Shown: positions 1-6,389 of the stretch, in pieces
Layout: the number at the start of each line of letters is the position of its first letter
How positions within the stretch are numbered: position 1 is the stretch's first letter
Source of the DNA: Methylobacterium sp.
GTDB lineage: Bacteria; Pseudomonadota; Alphaproteobacteria; Rhizobiales; Beijerinckiaceae
Length of the DNA: 6,487 nucleotides
NCBI GenBank assembly: GCA_021154065.1
Contig: JAJKJG010000178.1
Coordinates: 1 to 6,487, forward strand
Reading direction: 5' to 3'
Notes under the pieces: model-generated
Seen by the model: the letters and a program-made list of their open reading frames with translations, nothing else
Databases searched by the model: none
What the model was told of the DNA's origin: nothing
Program-made: the position numbers and the translations under genes

Positions 1-905
1 AAGGCGAGGAGGTAGAAGCCCGGCGGCTGCCAGTGATAGGTCTGCGCCGTGCCGACCTTACCGAGCATGTCGTGCCCGACCGACTCGGTGAAGAACGCAC
101 CGCCGCTCTTGACCGCGATGGCGACGAACCACGGCAGCGCCAGCGCCAGCACGATGAGCACGCCGAGACCGGGCCGGAGCGCCAGGAACCAGCGCGCCGA
201 GCGCTCGCGGACAAACAGCGCCAGCACGGCAAGCGCGGCGAACATCGGCACGAGCGGGCCCTTGACCAGCACGCCGGCCGCGACCGCAAGCCAGAAGATC
301 AACACCGTCGAGAGCGGCAGCCGGGCCGCGCCGCGCACGAAATAGGCGCGGGCGAGCGCGCCCATGGCAGCAACCGAGCAGGCGCCGAGCACCGCGTCGG
401 TCTTTGCGAGCCGCGCCTCGACCATCACAATCACGCAAGCCCCGACGAAAGCCGCGGCGAGGAACGCCTCGCGCCTGCCGCCGAAGGCGAGCGCAGCCCA
501 ATAGGTCAGGAGCACCATCGCCGTCGCGCCGATGAGCGAGGGGATGCGGTAGAGCGCGATCGCCGTGTGCGCGTCGGGCACGCCGAGCGCCTCGCCGGCC
601 GCGACCGAGGCGGCCTGCAGCCAGTAGATCCCGACCGGCTTCTTGTGCCGGGCCTCGTTCTGGAAGCGGATGTCGACGAAATCGCCGGACTCGAGCATCT
701 GCTTCGAGGCCTGCGCATAGCGCGGCTCGTCGCGGTCCATCGGCTGGAGCGAGACGAAGCCCGGCAGGAAACAGGCGAGCGACAGGAGGACGAGGAGCGC
801 GCAGGTGCGGACATGGCTCCTCTCGACGAACCCGAAGATCGCCTCGGCGAAGGGCACGCCGGCCGTCCTGCTCCGGATCGGACGCTCGGCCGCAAGGCTG
901 GTCAT
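1..905 (-). CDS. ArnT/PMT-type membrane glycosyltransferase, 3' end cut off by window edge
   Basis: This is a partial gene. About 301 residues read without a stop from an ATG at 905 to the left edge, so the C-terminus is missing. Residues 57-65 read DRDEPRYAQ, the acidic D-E-x-R-Y-A loop motif after the first membrane helix in ArnT/PMT_2 glycosyltransferases (GT83). Also seen are HKKPVGIYWLQA (87-98), RLAKTDAVL (165-173), VLVKGP (212-217) and LPWF (257-260), all typical spacings of this family. Hydrophobic segments lie near 35-51, 121-140, 148-162, 172-190, 200-213, 218-231 and 246-264. Family members transfer a sugar from a polyprenyl-phosphate donor to lipid A or other envelope acceptors on the periplasmic face; the actual substrate cannot be read here. 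The start is supported by GGAG eight bases upstream. It is divergent from the amidase gene. The family call is strong, the specific role unknown. Confidence 0.88.
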   Translation of the reverse strand, partial: MTSLAAERPIRSRTAGVPFAEAIFGFVERSHVRTCALLVLLSLACFLPGFVSLQPMDRDEPRYAQASKQMLESGDFVDIRFQNEARHKKPVGIYWLQAASVAAGEALGVPDAHTAIALYRIPSLIGATAMVLLTYWAALAFGGRREAFLAAAFVGACVIVMVEARLAKTDAVLGACSVAAMGALARAYFVRGAARLPLSTVLIFWLAVAAGVLVKGPLVPMFAALAVLALFVRERSARWFLALRPGLGVLIVLALALPWFVAIAVKSGGAFFTESVGHDMLGKVGTAQTYHWQPPGFYLLA

Positions 906-913
906 CGGCGAAA

Positions 914-917
914 CTCC
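914..917 (-). promoter_or_regulatory. Shine-Dalgarno of the glycosyltransferase gene
   Basis: On the minus strand GGAG stands eight bases before the ATG at 905. It fixes the start of the glycosyltransferase and rules out a longer N-terminus. Confidence 0.6.
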
Positions 918-1052
918 GGGCGCGGAGGTCGCGCGACGAGCGGAGGGCGAAATCGCGGCCCCTCTCCCTTATCCGTCCCATGAAGTCAACGCGCCGGCTT
1001 GCGCCGGGCGTCGCGCCGCCGTTTTGTGGCGGTCGCGATTCACCGGCGGAAC

Positions 1053-1056
1053 GGAG
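1053..1056 (+). promoter_or_regulatory. Shine-Dalgarno deciding the amidase start
   Basis: GGAG lies five bases before the ATG at 1062. The same frame is open back to an upstream ATG at 999, but the 21 extra residues are arginine-rich and unlike the family. This site therefore supports the shorter protein beginning MAHHRIEAGP. Confidence 0.65.
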
Positions 1057-1061
1057 CGATC

Positions 1062-2006
1062 ATGGCGCATCACCGCATCGAGGCTGGACCCGAGACCGTC
1101 CATTGGGGCTATTTCGACGCGGCGCTGCCGCCGCTGGTGACCGTCGACGGCGGCGACACGGTCACCATCTCGACCGTCTCCGGTCCGCCCGAGATGATGC
1201 CGCCGCCGCCGCTCGTCGTGCCCCCTGCCCTCTCGGCCGTGCATGCCAGCCACAAGCCGAAGCTGCCGGGCCATATCTGCACCGGGCCGGTCGCGGTCCG
1301 CGGCGCCAAGGCCGGCCAGGTCCTCGAGGTTCGGATCAAGGACATCGGGCTCCATTACGACTGGGGCTACAACTACTCGGCGCCGCTGAAAGGCGCGCTG
1401 CCGGACGATTTCCCCGACACCCACGTGATGCACATCCCGCTCGACCGGGAGCGGATGACCGGCCGGCTCCCCTGGGGCTTGGAGCTGCCGCTGAAGCCGT
1501 TCTTCGGCGTGATGGCGGTCGCGCCGCCGGCGCCCTGGGGCTCGGTCTCGACCCTGCCGCCGCGCCGCAACGGCGGCAACCTCGACAACAAGGAGCTCGT
1601 CGCCGGAACGACGCTCTATCTCCCGATCCACGTCGACGGGGCGCTGTTCTCGGTCGGCGACGGGCACGGCGTGCAGGGCGACGGCGAGGTCTGCGTCACC
1701 GCGATCGAAACCGGGCTCGTCGGCACCTTCGAGCTCGTCGTCCGCGACGACATGGCGCTCGACTGGCCGATGGCCGAGACCCCGACCCACGTCATGACGA
1801 TGGCCTTCGACCCGGACCTCGACACCTGCGTCACGATCGCGCTCCGCGACATGCTCGGCCTGATCGCGGCGCGCACTGGTCTTTCCCGCCAGGAGGCCTA
1901 TGCCCTCTGCAGCCTCGCCGCCGATCTGCGGGTGACGCAGGTCGTCAACGGCGCGAAGGGCATCCACGTGATGCTGGAGAAGCGCTTCTTGAGCGGGCGC
2001 GTTTGA
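1062..2006 (+). CDS. Acetamidase/formamidase family protein
   Basis: The protein has 314 residues. Enzymes of the FmdA/AmdA family hydrolyse short aliphatic amides to ammonia and a carboxylate (formate or acetate), usually in the cytosol for nitrogen supply; the exact amide is not deducible here. Family blocks are present in order: HICTGPVAVRGAKAGQVLEV (71-90), GGNLDNKELVAGTTLYLPI (171-189), GDGHGVQGDGEVC (199-211) with the conserved Asp/His/Asp/Glu set, THVMTMAFDPDLD (242-254) and DLRVTQVVNGAKGIHVML (288-305). The length fits the short acetamidase branch (about 300-320 residues) rather than the ~400-residue formamidases. There is no signal peptide. The start at 1062 is chosen for its Shine-Dalgarno and because the family normally begins just before this point. 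It is transcribed alone, divergent from the glycosyltransferase, with no amide transporter or regulator beside it. The family assignment is firm, the substrate unknown. Confidence 0.93.
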   Translation: MAHHRIEAGPETVHWGYFDAALPPLVTVDGGDTVTISTVSGPPEMMPPPPLVVPPALSAVHASHKPKLPGHICTGPVAVRGAKAGQVLEVRIKDIGLHYDWGYNYSAPLKGALPDDFPDTHVMHIPLDRERMTGRLPWGLELPLKPFFGVMAVAPPAPWGSVSTLPPRRNGGNLDNKELVAGTTLYLPIHVDGALFSVGDGHGVQGDGEVCVTAIETGLVGTFELVVRDDMALDWPMAETPTHVMTMAFDPDLDTCVTIALRDMLGLIAARTGLSRQEAYALCSLAADLRVTQVVNGAKGIHVMLEKRFLSGRV

Positions 2007-2046
2007 ACATCGAAGCCACGAAGAATTCGGGCCACCCTCCCAAGTC

Positions 2047-2173
2047 CCTCATCCTGAGGTGCGAGCGGAGCGAGCCTCGAAGGACGCAACCCTGCCCATG
2101 CCGCGCCTCACCGCCGTTGCGTGCTTCGAGGCTCCCCCCGGATCAAATCCGGGGGGCGCACCTCAGCATGAGG
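2047..2173. repeat. Large imperfect inverted repeat (REP-like intergenic element) downstream of the amidase gene
   Basis: The left arm (2047-2090) and right arm (2116-2173) are reverse complements over two blocks. The outer block CCTCATCCTGAGGTGCG has one mismatch, and the inner block AGCCTCGAAGGACGCAAC also has one. A 25-base spacer (2091-2115) separates the arms. Between the two blocks the left arm has a short linker while the right arm carries about 22 bases forming their own hairpin (see the nested entry). From memory, the CCTCATCCTGAGG...GCCTCGAAGGAC motif is a dispersed intergenic repeat in Hyphomicrobiales genomes; this was not searched. It sits in the gap between the amidase stop and the stop of the 115-residue gene, where it may fold in RNA and separate the two convergent transcripts. 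No coding function is apparent. Confidence 0.8.
2134..2156. repeat. Perfect 10-bp hairpin nested in the right arm of the larger repeat
   Basis: CCCCCCGGAT and ATCCGGGGGG are exact reverse complements separated by the three bases CAA. The very stable stem could halt transcription or RNA decay coming from the amidase side. It lacks a following T-run, so it is not a canonical intrinsic terminator. Confidence 0.8.
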
Positions 2174-2206
2174 AGGGTTGTGGGGCGGATGAAGGGATTT
2201 CGACGG

Positions 2207-2554
2207 TCAGGCCGGCTGCGGCTCGAACAACGAGCCTTCGGCATCGGGGATGCCGACGGCGAAGCCCGACAGGGAGGGTTTCGATACCCGCCAGGGGCGG
2301 CCGGTGCGGCCTTCGATCGATTCCGAGGGGCGCAGACGACGCAGCGTGCCGTCGCTCTGGATCTCGTCGATGACGACGAAACCGAAGACCTGGAGCCGCG
2401 CCGCCATCATCTTGCTCTCGCGGTCGCCGGCCTGAAGCGGCAGCGAGCCCGTGCTATAGATGGCCTCCATCAGCCCCTTCTGGTCGCGACGCGGCGAGGC
2501 GGTCCTGCGCGCGCTCCGGAACGGAACCACATTGGTCTGCGCGAACGACGCCAT
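2207..2554 (-). CDS. Hypothetical protein, 115 residues, unknown function
   Basis: I do not recognise this family. The protein starts MASFAQTNVVPFRSARR and is preceded by a good Shine-Dalgarno, so the start at 2554 is preferred over an in-frame upstream ATG at 2596. The first ~25 residues are basic and probably disordered. Residues 26-80 look folded, with an amphipathic stretch (KGLMEAIYSTG), a hydrophobic strand (LQVFGFVVIDEI, 55-66) and a charged turn (QSDGTLRRLRPSES). The C-terminal third is rich in Gly, Ser and Pro and ends FEPQPA. There is no signal peptide, membrane helix or cysteine. The composition suggests a small cytosolic protein. It is divergent from the methyltransferase gene, with about 145 bp between the start codons, and its 3' end faces the amidase across the repeat. 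That the gene is real rests on the Shine-Dalgarno, the typical coding composition and the absence of a better gene on the other strand. Confidence 0.7.
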   Translation of the reverse strand: MASFAQTNVVPFRSARRTASPRRDQKGLMEAIYSTGSLPLQAGDRESKMMAARLQVFGFVVIDEIQSDGTLRRLRPSESIEGRTGRPWRVSKPSLSGFAVGIPDAEGSLFEPQPA

Positions 2555-2563
2555 GACACGGTA

Positions 2564-2568
2564 CTCCT
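2564..2568 (-). promoter_or_regulatory. Shine-Dalgarno deciding the start of the 115-residue gene
   Basis: On the minus strand AGGAG is nine bases before the ATG at 2554. The alternative upstream ATG at 2596 would place this site inside the reading frame. Confidence 0.6.
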
Positions 2569-2643
2569 GACGCAACACAACCCGACTCAACGGCAACAGA
2601 TTCGTCGAACGGGCTTAAAAAGCAGCTAATCCGAAGATTCACC

Positions 2644-2657
2644 GCTGCCCGGGCAGC
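2644..2657. repeat. Perfect 14-bp palindrome in the divergent intergenic region
   Basis: GCTGCCCGGGCAGC is an exact 14-bp palindrome, centred about 50 bp before the methyltransferase start and about 97 bp before the divergent hypothetical start. It could be an operator for a dimeric regulator or a chance GC-rich palindrome. No known binding-site family is recognised. Confidence 0.45.
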
Positions 2658-2699
2658 TTTCGGGCGGCGTCCTCAGGCCGCGGCTGCTATCGTCAACCC

Positions 2700-3269
2700 A
2701 TGAGCGACACGGGTTTCACCTTCTTCGAGACGGCGATCGGGCGCTGCGGGATCGCCTGGGGCGAGCGCGGCATACGGGCCGTGCTGTTTCCGGAACGGAA
2801 CGAGGCGGCCGCCCGGGCGCGCCTGTTGCGGAAGTTCCCGGCCGCGAGCGACGCCGAGCCGCCGCCCGCCATCGGGCAGGCGATCGCGGCGATCGTCGCG
2901 CTCCTCGCCGGCGAGCGACGCGATCTTTCGGAGATCCGGCTCGATCTCGACGACGTGCCGGCGTTCCACCGCCGCGTCTACGAGATCGCCCGGTCGATCG
3001 GCCCGGGCGCGACGCTGACCTACGGCGAGATCGCCGCGCGGCTCGGCGAGCCCGGCCTCGCCCGGGACGTCGGCCAGGCGCTCGGGCAGAACCCGTTCCC
3101 GATCGTCGTGCCCTGCCATCGCGTCCTTGCCGCTGGCGGCAAGCTCGGCGGCTTCTCGGCCCGCGGCGGCGTCGCGACGAAGCTGCGCTTGCTCGAGATC
3201 GAGGGCGCGCTCGCGCCGGCGACGCCGATGCTCTTCGAGGACCTGCCGCGGGCGGTGCGGCGCGCCTGA
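2700..3269 (+). CDS. ogt: Methylated-DNA--[protein]-cysteine S-methyltransferase (Ogt/MGMT type)
   Basis: The protein has 189 residues. It is a suicide repair protein: the active cysteine takes the alkyl group from O6-alkylguanine (and O4-alkylthymine) in DNA, restoring the base and inactivating the protein. The C-terminal DNA-binding/transfer domain is complete: FHRRVYEIARSIGPGATLTYGEIA (residues 89-112, split as the helix and the TYGEIA turn), the recognition helix with the arginine-finger region ARDVGQALGQNP (121-132), the active site PCHRV with Cys139, and GGFSARGGVATKLRLLEIEGA after it, where most relatives have Tyr instead of the Phe. The N-terminal ~80 residues match the divergent ribonuclease-like domain. 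There is no AraC/Ada domain, so it is the constitutive Ogt type rather than the adaptive Ada sensor. No Shine-Dalgarno is visible before the ATG. It stands alone between a divergent unknown gene and a convergent peptidase. Confidence 0.93.
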   Translation: MSDTGFTFFETAIGRCGIAWGERGIRAVLFPERNEAAARARLLRKFPAASDAEPPPAIGQAIAAIVALLAGERRDLSEIRLDLDDVPAFHRRVYEIARSIGPGATLTYGEIAARLGEPGLARDVGQALGQNPFPIVVPCHRVLAAGGKLGGFSARGGVATKLRLLEIEGALAPATPMLFEDLPRAVRRA

Positions 3270-3271
3270 CG

Positions 3272-3300
3272 TTTCCTCACCCGCGAAGCGGGGGAGGAAA
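3272..3300. repeat. 29-bp near-perfect hairpin between convergent genes
   Basis: The 13-base arms TTTCCTCACCCGC and GCGGGGGAGGAAA pair with a single A-G mismatch around the loop GAA. The hairpin fills almost all of the 32 bases between the stops of the methyltransferase and the M20 peptidase. The symmetric position suggests it ends or protects both transcripts. The stem starts with T's and ends with A's on the plus strand, so neither RNA has a T-tract after the stem and it is not a textbook Rho-independent terminator. CCTCxCCCGC...GCGGGGGAGG also resembles a short dispersed repeat I associate with Hyphomicrobiales genomes (unsearched). Confidence 0.7.
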
Positions 3301-3301
3301 A

Positions 3302-4459
3302 TCAGGCGAGCCGCGCGATCGTCAGCGCCATCGCCTGGGCGCGGGGCACGAAGCTCTCGACCTCGAGGTATTCTTCCGGCGAATGCGCCTTGCCGCCGAC
3401 GGGGCCGACGGCGCAGAGCGTCGGGCAGCCGACGCTCGCGGTGAAGCCCGAATCGGCGCAGCCGCCGGTGAACTCGCCGTCGAGCGGCCGGCCGAGATCC
3501 TGCATCGCCGCCCGGTAGGTGTCGAACAGCGCCTTCGCGCCCTCGTCCTGAACGAGCGGCTTGAACTCGCCCTTGATCGCGAGCGTCGCCGAGGTGCCCG
3601 GCACGGTCGCGCGGGCGACGATCTCCTCGATGCGGCGCATCGCGTCGGCGCGGTCCGGCGGCGTGATGTAGCGCAGGTCGATCTGGCACTCGGCCGCCGG
3701 CGCGACGGTGTTGACCGACTGCCCGCCGGAGATCAGCCCGACGTTCACCGTCGTGCCGCGCGGGATGTCGGTGATCGCATGCAGCGCGACGATCTTGTGC
3801 GCGAGCTCGCCGATGGCGCTCACGCCCTGCTCGAAGTTGCCGCCGGAGTGGGCGGCCTTGCCAGCGACCTCCATCTTCATGAAGACGCCGCCCTTGCGGC
3901 CGGTCACGACGTTGCCGGAGGGTCGCCCGGGCTCGGAGTTGAGCACCGCGCGGGCGTTCCGCGCCGTCTCCTCGATGATCGGCCGGCAGGCGGGCGACCC
4001 GATCTCCTCGTCCGAGGTGATGAGCCCGACGAGCGGCGCCGGCGCGCCGCCGAACTTGTGGTAGGCCGCAAGCACGAAAGCGTTCATCACGAGCCCGGCC
4101 TTCATGTCGCAGACGCCCGGGCCATAGGCGCGCCCGTTCTCGATCCGGAACGGGCGCCGGCCCGCCTCCCCCTTCGGGAACACGGTGTCGCGGTGGCCCA
4201 TGAGCACGATCGGCTTGTTCGATCCGCCGGGCGCGCCGACATGGGCCTTGATGGCATCGCCGAAGCTCTCGTTCGGCATCACCGTCGTCTCGATGCCGTG
4301 CTCGGCGAAAAAGCGGCGGAAGCGCTCGCCGACCGTGTCCACGCCCGGCTTGTTATAGGAGCCGGAATCGATGTTCACGACCTCCTCGAGAAGGGCGAGC
4401 ATCGCGTCGCGCTGGCTCGCGAGCCAGGCGGTGACGGCGCTGGAATCGGACGAGGGCAT
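3302..4459 (-). CDS. M20 family metallopeptidase, carboxypeptidase G2-like
   Basis: The protein has 385 residues. Family enzymes use a two-zinc centre to hydrolyse C-terminal amino acids, acyl-amino acids or related amides. All expected ligands are visible: His89 and Asp91 in GHRDTVF, Asp118 in GPGVCDMKAG, the catalytic base Glu151 and ligand Glu152 in TSDEEIGS, Glu176 in NSEPGRP and the C-terminal ligand His359 in GKAHSPEEY. The dimerisation/lid domain is inserted at about 185-295 and carries the AAHSG motif (His204), which in the family reaches into the partner's active site. The motifs and length match the carboxypeptidase G2 branch more than ArgE or DapE, but the substrate is not proven. 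No signal peptide is seen, so it is probably cytosolic. The start has GGAGG four bases upstream. It lies 86 bp downstream of the acyltransferase on the same strand and could be cotranscribed or have its own promoter. Confidence 0.93.
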   Translation of the reverse strand: MPSSDSSAVTAWLASQRDAMLALLEEVVNIDSGSYNKPGVDTVGERFRRFFAEHGIETTVMPNESFGDAIKAHVGAPGGSNKPIVLMGHRDTVFPKGEAGRRPFRIENGRAYGPGVCDMKAGLVMNAFVLAAYHKFGGAPAPLVGLITSDEEIGSPACRPIIEETARNARAVLNSEPGRPSGNVVTGRKGGVFMKMEVAGKAAHSGGNFEQGVSAIGELAHKIVALHAITDIPRGTTVNVGLISGGQSVNTVAPAAECQIDLRYITPPDRADAMRRIEEIVARATVPGTSATLAIKGEFKPLVQDEGAKALFDTYRAAMQDLGRPLDGEFTGGCADSGFTASVGCPTLCAVGPVGGKAHSPEEYLEVESFVPRAQAMALTIARLA

Positions 4460-4463
4460 CGGA

Positions 4464-4468
4464 CCTCC
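4464..4468 (-). promoter_or_regulatory. Shine-Dalgarno of the M20 peptidase gene
   Basis: On the minus strand GGAGG lies four bases before the ATG at 4459, a strong but rather close ribosome site that fixes the start. Confidence 0.6.
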
Positions 4469-4545
4469 GGGCGGTTAGGACAGGGAGCGCGCTCTTCTGC
4501 ATGAGCCTGCTCGCGGCGGCAAGCACGCCCAAGATCACGGCAAGA

Positions 4546-6081
4546 TCAGGGGCAGCCGGTGATCGCCGTCCTGCCGGGCAGCACCGCGACGCCGCCGGCC
4601 GGGTCGAGGCCGAGGATGACGGCCTCGCCTGCATCCTCGCAGCGCACCGGCCGGGTTCCGAGACCGAACCCGATCCGGGCGCCTGCGAGCTCGTCGCGCC
4701 CAAGCGCACGCGCCACATCCGGCCGTCGCCGCCCCGGCCGCGCCGACGCGATCTGCACGCCGCCGTGGAAGACGACGACCGAGAGGTCCCGGCCCGGGTC
4801 GTCGAGGTCGACGAGCCATCCGCGCACGGCGAGAATGCCGCTCTCCAGCCGCTGAACCTCGCTCACCTCGCCGCGAAGCGTGTCCCGGGCCTTCAGCCCC
4901 GCGGCTTCGATCGCGGCGCGCGCCGCATCGGCATTGCGGAGCGACGCCGCCGGAATGCGGGCGAGGATCGCCTGCTCCTGCGCCGCCCGCCGCGCCTTCG
5001 CCGCGGTGTCGATCGAGCCATAGACCGCGACCGTCGCGAAGAGCACGACATAGGTCGCGATCGCGAGCCGCAGCGGCTTTGCGGCGCGGCGGTCGACGAA
5101 GCGTTTCGACCGGCGATAGAGCCAGACGTCGAGCGTCCCGATCGCGGCGCTCGCAGCAAGGCAGGCGGCGACGGCAAAGAGCCACAGGGCCGCGGCGTTC
5201 GCGCCGGCCGGCGCGAGCTCGTAGGCGAGCCGGATCGTCGGCACATGGCAGAGGTAGAGCGCGTAGCTCCAATCGCCGAGCGTCTTCAGCGGATCGACGC
5301 GCGCGCCGGGAAGCCCGCGATCGATCCGGATCGCCCCGGCGACGATGACGGCGGCGAGAAGCCCGGCGATGAGACGGTCATGGCCGAAATCGAGAAAGAT
5401 CAGAACGAGCGCGGCAACGACGCCGGCCGGCGCGCTCCACCGCGGCACGCGCCCCGATCTCAGCGCCGCCGGAACCAGGAGCCCGGCCGCAAAACCGGTG
5501 CAGGCTTCGAGCAGCGGCAGGCGCTCGATCGGCGGCGTGAGATCGCCCTGCCAGGCCGGGAACGCCAAGGCGCCGAGAACGATCAGGCCGAGCCATGCCG
5601 CCGCCGCGCGCTCGAGCCGGGCGGTCCAGCCGGCGAGGCTGAGAAGGAACAGCGCGACGTAGAACGAGACCTCGAACAAGAGGGTCCATTCGACGTCGAG
5701 CGCATAGATGCGGGGCCCTGCCGGAACCAGGGTGAGCGCCACCCAGTCGAGGACGAAGGGCCGCGACAGCAGCGCCGAGATCGTACCGTAGAGCGCGACG
5801 ACGATGAGGAAGGTCGGATAGATGCGCACCAGCCGGTGCGCCATGAAGACGAAGGGACCCGTCCGGCGGACGAGCGTCGCCATGAGGTAGCCGGAGATGG
5901 CGAAGAAGATCGAGACGCCGTAGAGGCCGAGCCCGCTCAGCCGCGGCAGCGGCGGCACGCCCCGGTAGACGGCAAGATAGTGGCTCGCGTGGTAGACCAC
6001 GACCATGAGGGCCGCGAGCCCGCGCAGGTGCTGGATCGAGCGCAGGGAGGACGCGGGTGTCCCGCTTTGATTTGCTTGCAC
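4546..6081 (-). CDS. Acyltransferase-3 (OafA-like) membrane protein with extra C-terminal soluble domain
   Basis: The protein has 511 residues. It is an integral membrane O-acyltransferase that modifies an exported or membrane-bound glycan or lipid with an acyl group; the acceptor is unknown. The family's R-x10-H motif is present in the first helix: Arg20 and His31 in LRGLAALMVVVYH. Also seen are GVSIFFAISGYLMA (55-68), RLVRIYPTF (83-91), WTLLFEVSFYV (132-142) and LGDWSYALYLCHVP (268-281). About ten or eleven hydrophobic segments run from 20 to 356. After the last helix come a charged linker (360-405) and a soluble region (about 405-500) with ILAVRGWLVDLDDPGRDLSV and SARPGRRRPDVARAL. This resembles a small beta-sandwich module seen attached to some glycosyltransferases (inference). 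Standard family members end near residue 350-380. The start is a GTG: an in-frame stop at 6103-6105 and no other start before the first helix leave no alternative. No clear Shine-Dalgarno precedes it. Confidence 0.9.
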   Translation of the reverse strand: MQANQSGTPASSLRSIQHLRGLAALMVVVYHASHYLAVYRGVPPLPRLSGLGLYGVSIFFAISGYLMATLVRRTGPFVFMAHRLVRIYPTFLIVVALYGTISALLSRPFVLDWVALTLVPAGPRIYALDVEWTLLFEVSFYVALFLLSLAGWTARLERAAAAWLGLIVLGALAFPAWQGDLTPPIERLPLLEACTGFAAGLLVPAALRSGRVPRWSAPAGVVAALVLIFLDFGHDRLIAGLLAAVIVAGAIRIDRGLPGARVDPLKTLGDWSYALYLCHVPTIRLAYELAPAGANAAALWLFAVAACLAASAAIGTLDVWLYRRSKRFVDRRAAKPLRLAIATYVVLFATVAVYGSIDTAAKARRAAQEQAILARIPAASLRNADAARAAIEAAGLKARDTLRGEVSEVQRLESGILAVRGWLVDLDDPGRDLSVVVFHGGVQIASARPGRRRPDVARALGRDELAGARIGFGLGTRPVRCEDAGEAVILGLDPAGGVAVLPGRTAITGCP

Positions 6082-6389
6082 GGCTTTTAAGGTTGCGGGC
6101 GTCTAGGCGAACGACGTGGGAGCGGACGAGGGTGATCTCGCGGCAATGCGCTCGTAGGAGGTCCGCACCGTCGCGCAGGTGATCGAGGGGAGCGGGGTGT
6201 CGGCGAAAAGCATCGTTCGAGAGCTGGTGCCGCCGTTCTATGGCGCATCCTGTCCAAGATCAAAGGGCGAATACAAGGGCCCTCGCCGTCTTGCGGCCGG
6301 CGCCGATAGCACTTCCCGGAGGCTCGCCGCCGCGCTAGCTCCGTGGAAGGGGAAGAGCGAGCATGAACGCGCTCGGTATAGGATCTGAG
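6082..6389. other. Intergenic stretch without a convincing gene
   Basis: This stretch lies between the acyltransferase start and the tRNA-like remnant. Short open frames occur on both strands, such as a 69-codon plus-strand frame from GTG 6179, but none has a Shine-Dalgarno, recognisable motif or protein-like composition. It should hold the promoter of the acyltransferase gene, but no clear -35/-10 pair stands out. A weak hairpin pairs GAGCG (6355-6359) with CGCTC (6370-6374) just downstream of the tRNA-like sequence in its own (minus) orientation. It could be the remains of a tRNA terminator. Confidence 0.5.

Noticed and set aside
58..981. Minus-strand open frame of 307 codons overlapping the glycosyltransferase
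   Set aside because: It is an arginine- and alanine-rich off-frame reading. The real membrane protein lies in another minus-strand frame starting at 905 with a Shine-Dalgarno and family motifs.
33..983. Long plus-strand open frame of 316 codons opposite the glycosyltransferase
   Set aside because: It is rich in Arg, Glu and His and has no motif. It is the antisense shadow of the glycosyltransferase in GC-rich DNA.
984..989. Minus-strand TTGACT resembling a -35 element ahead of the glycosyltransferase
   Set aside because: At 16-18 bases downstream the sequence is GGGAGAGG-like, with no -10 match, so a promoter is not supported.
969..1967. Minus-strand open frame of 332 codons opposite the amidase
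   Set aside because: It lacks protein-like composition and is fully antisense to a gene with clear family motifs.
980..2629. Plus-strand open frame of 549 codons across the amidase, repeat and hypothetical gene
   Set aside because: It runs out of frame through the amidase and antisense through the 115-residue gene; stop codons are simply rare in GC-rich DNA.
4485..4494. 10-bp palindrome GAGCGCGCTC upstream of the M20 peptidase
   Set aside because: It is short and GC-only, easily found by chance in this DNA, and has no partner motif.
3383..4504. Plus-strand open frame of 373 codons opposite the M20 peptidase
   Set aside because: It is an antisense shadow with Arg/Asp/His-rich composition and no recognisable domain.
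4533..4564. Inverted GATCAC/GTGATC around the acyltransferase stop as a terminator
   Set aside because: It has only a six-base stem with a 20-base loop and no T-run.
4501..6090. Plus-strand open frame of 529 codons opposite the whole acyltransferase
   Set aside because: It is highly charged and low in hydrophobic residues, the expected complement of a membrane protein gene. No motif or ribosome site supports it.
6179..6388. Plus-strand 69-codon frame from a GTG
   Set aside because: No Shine-Dalgarno, no motif, and composition not protein-like.
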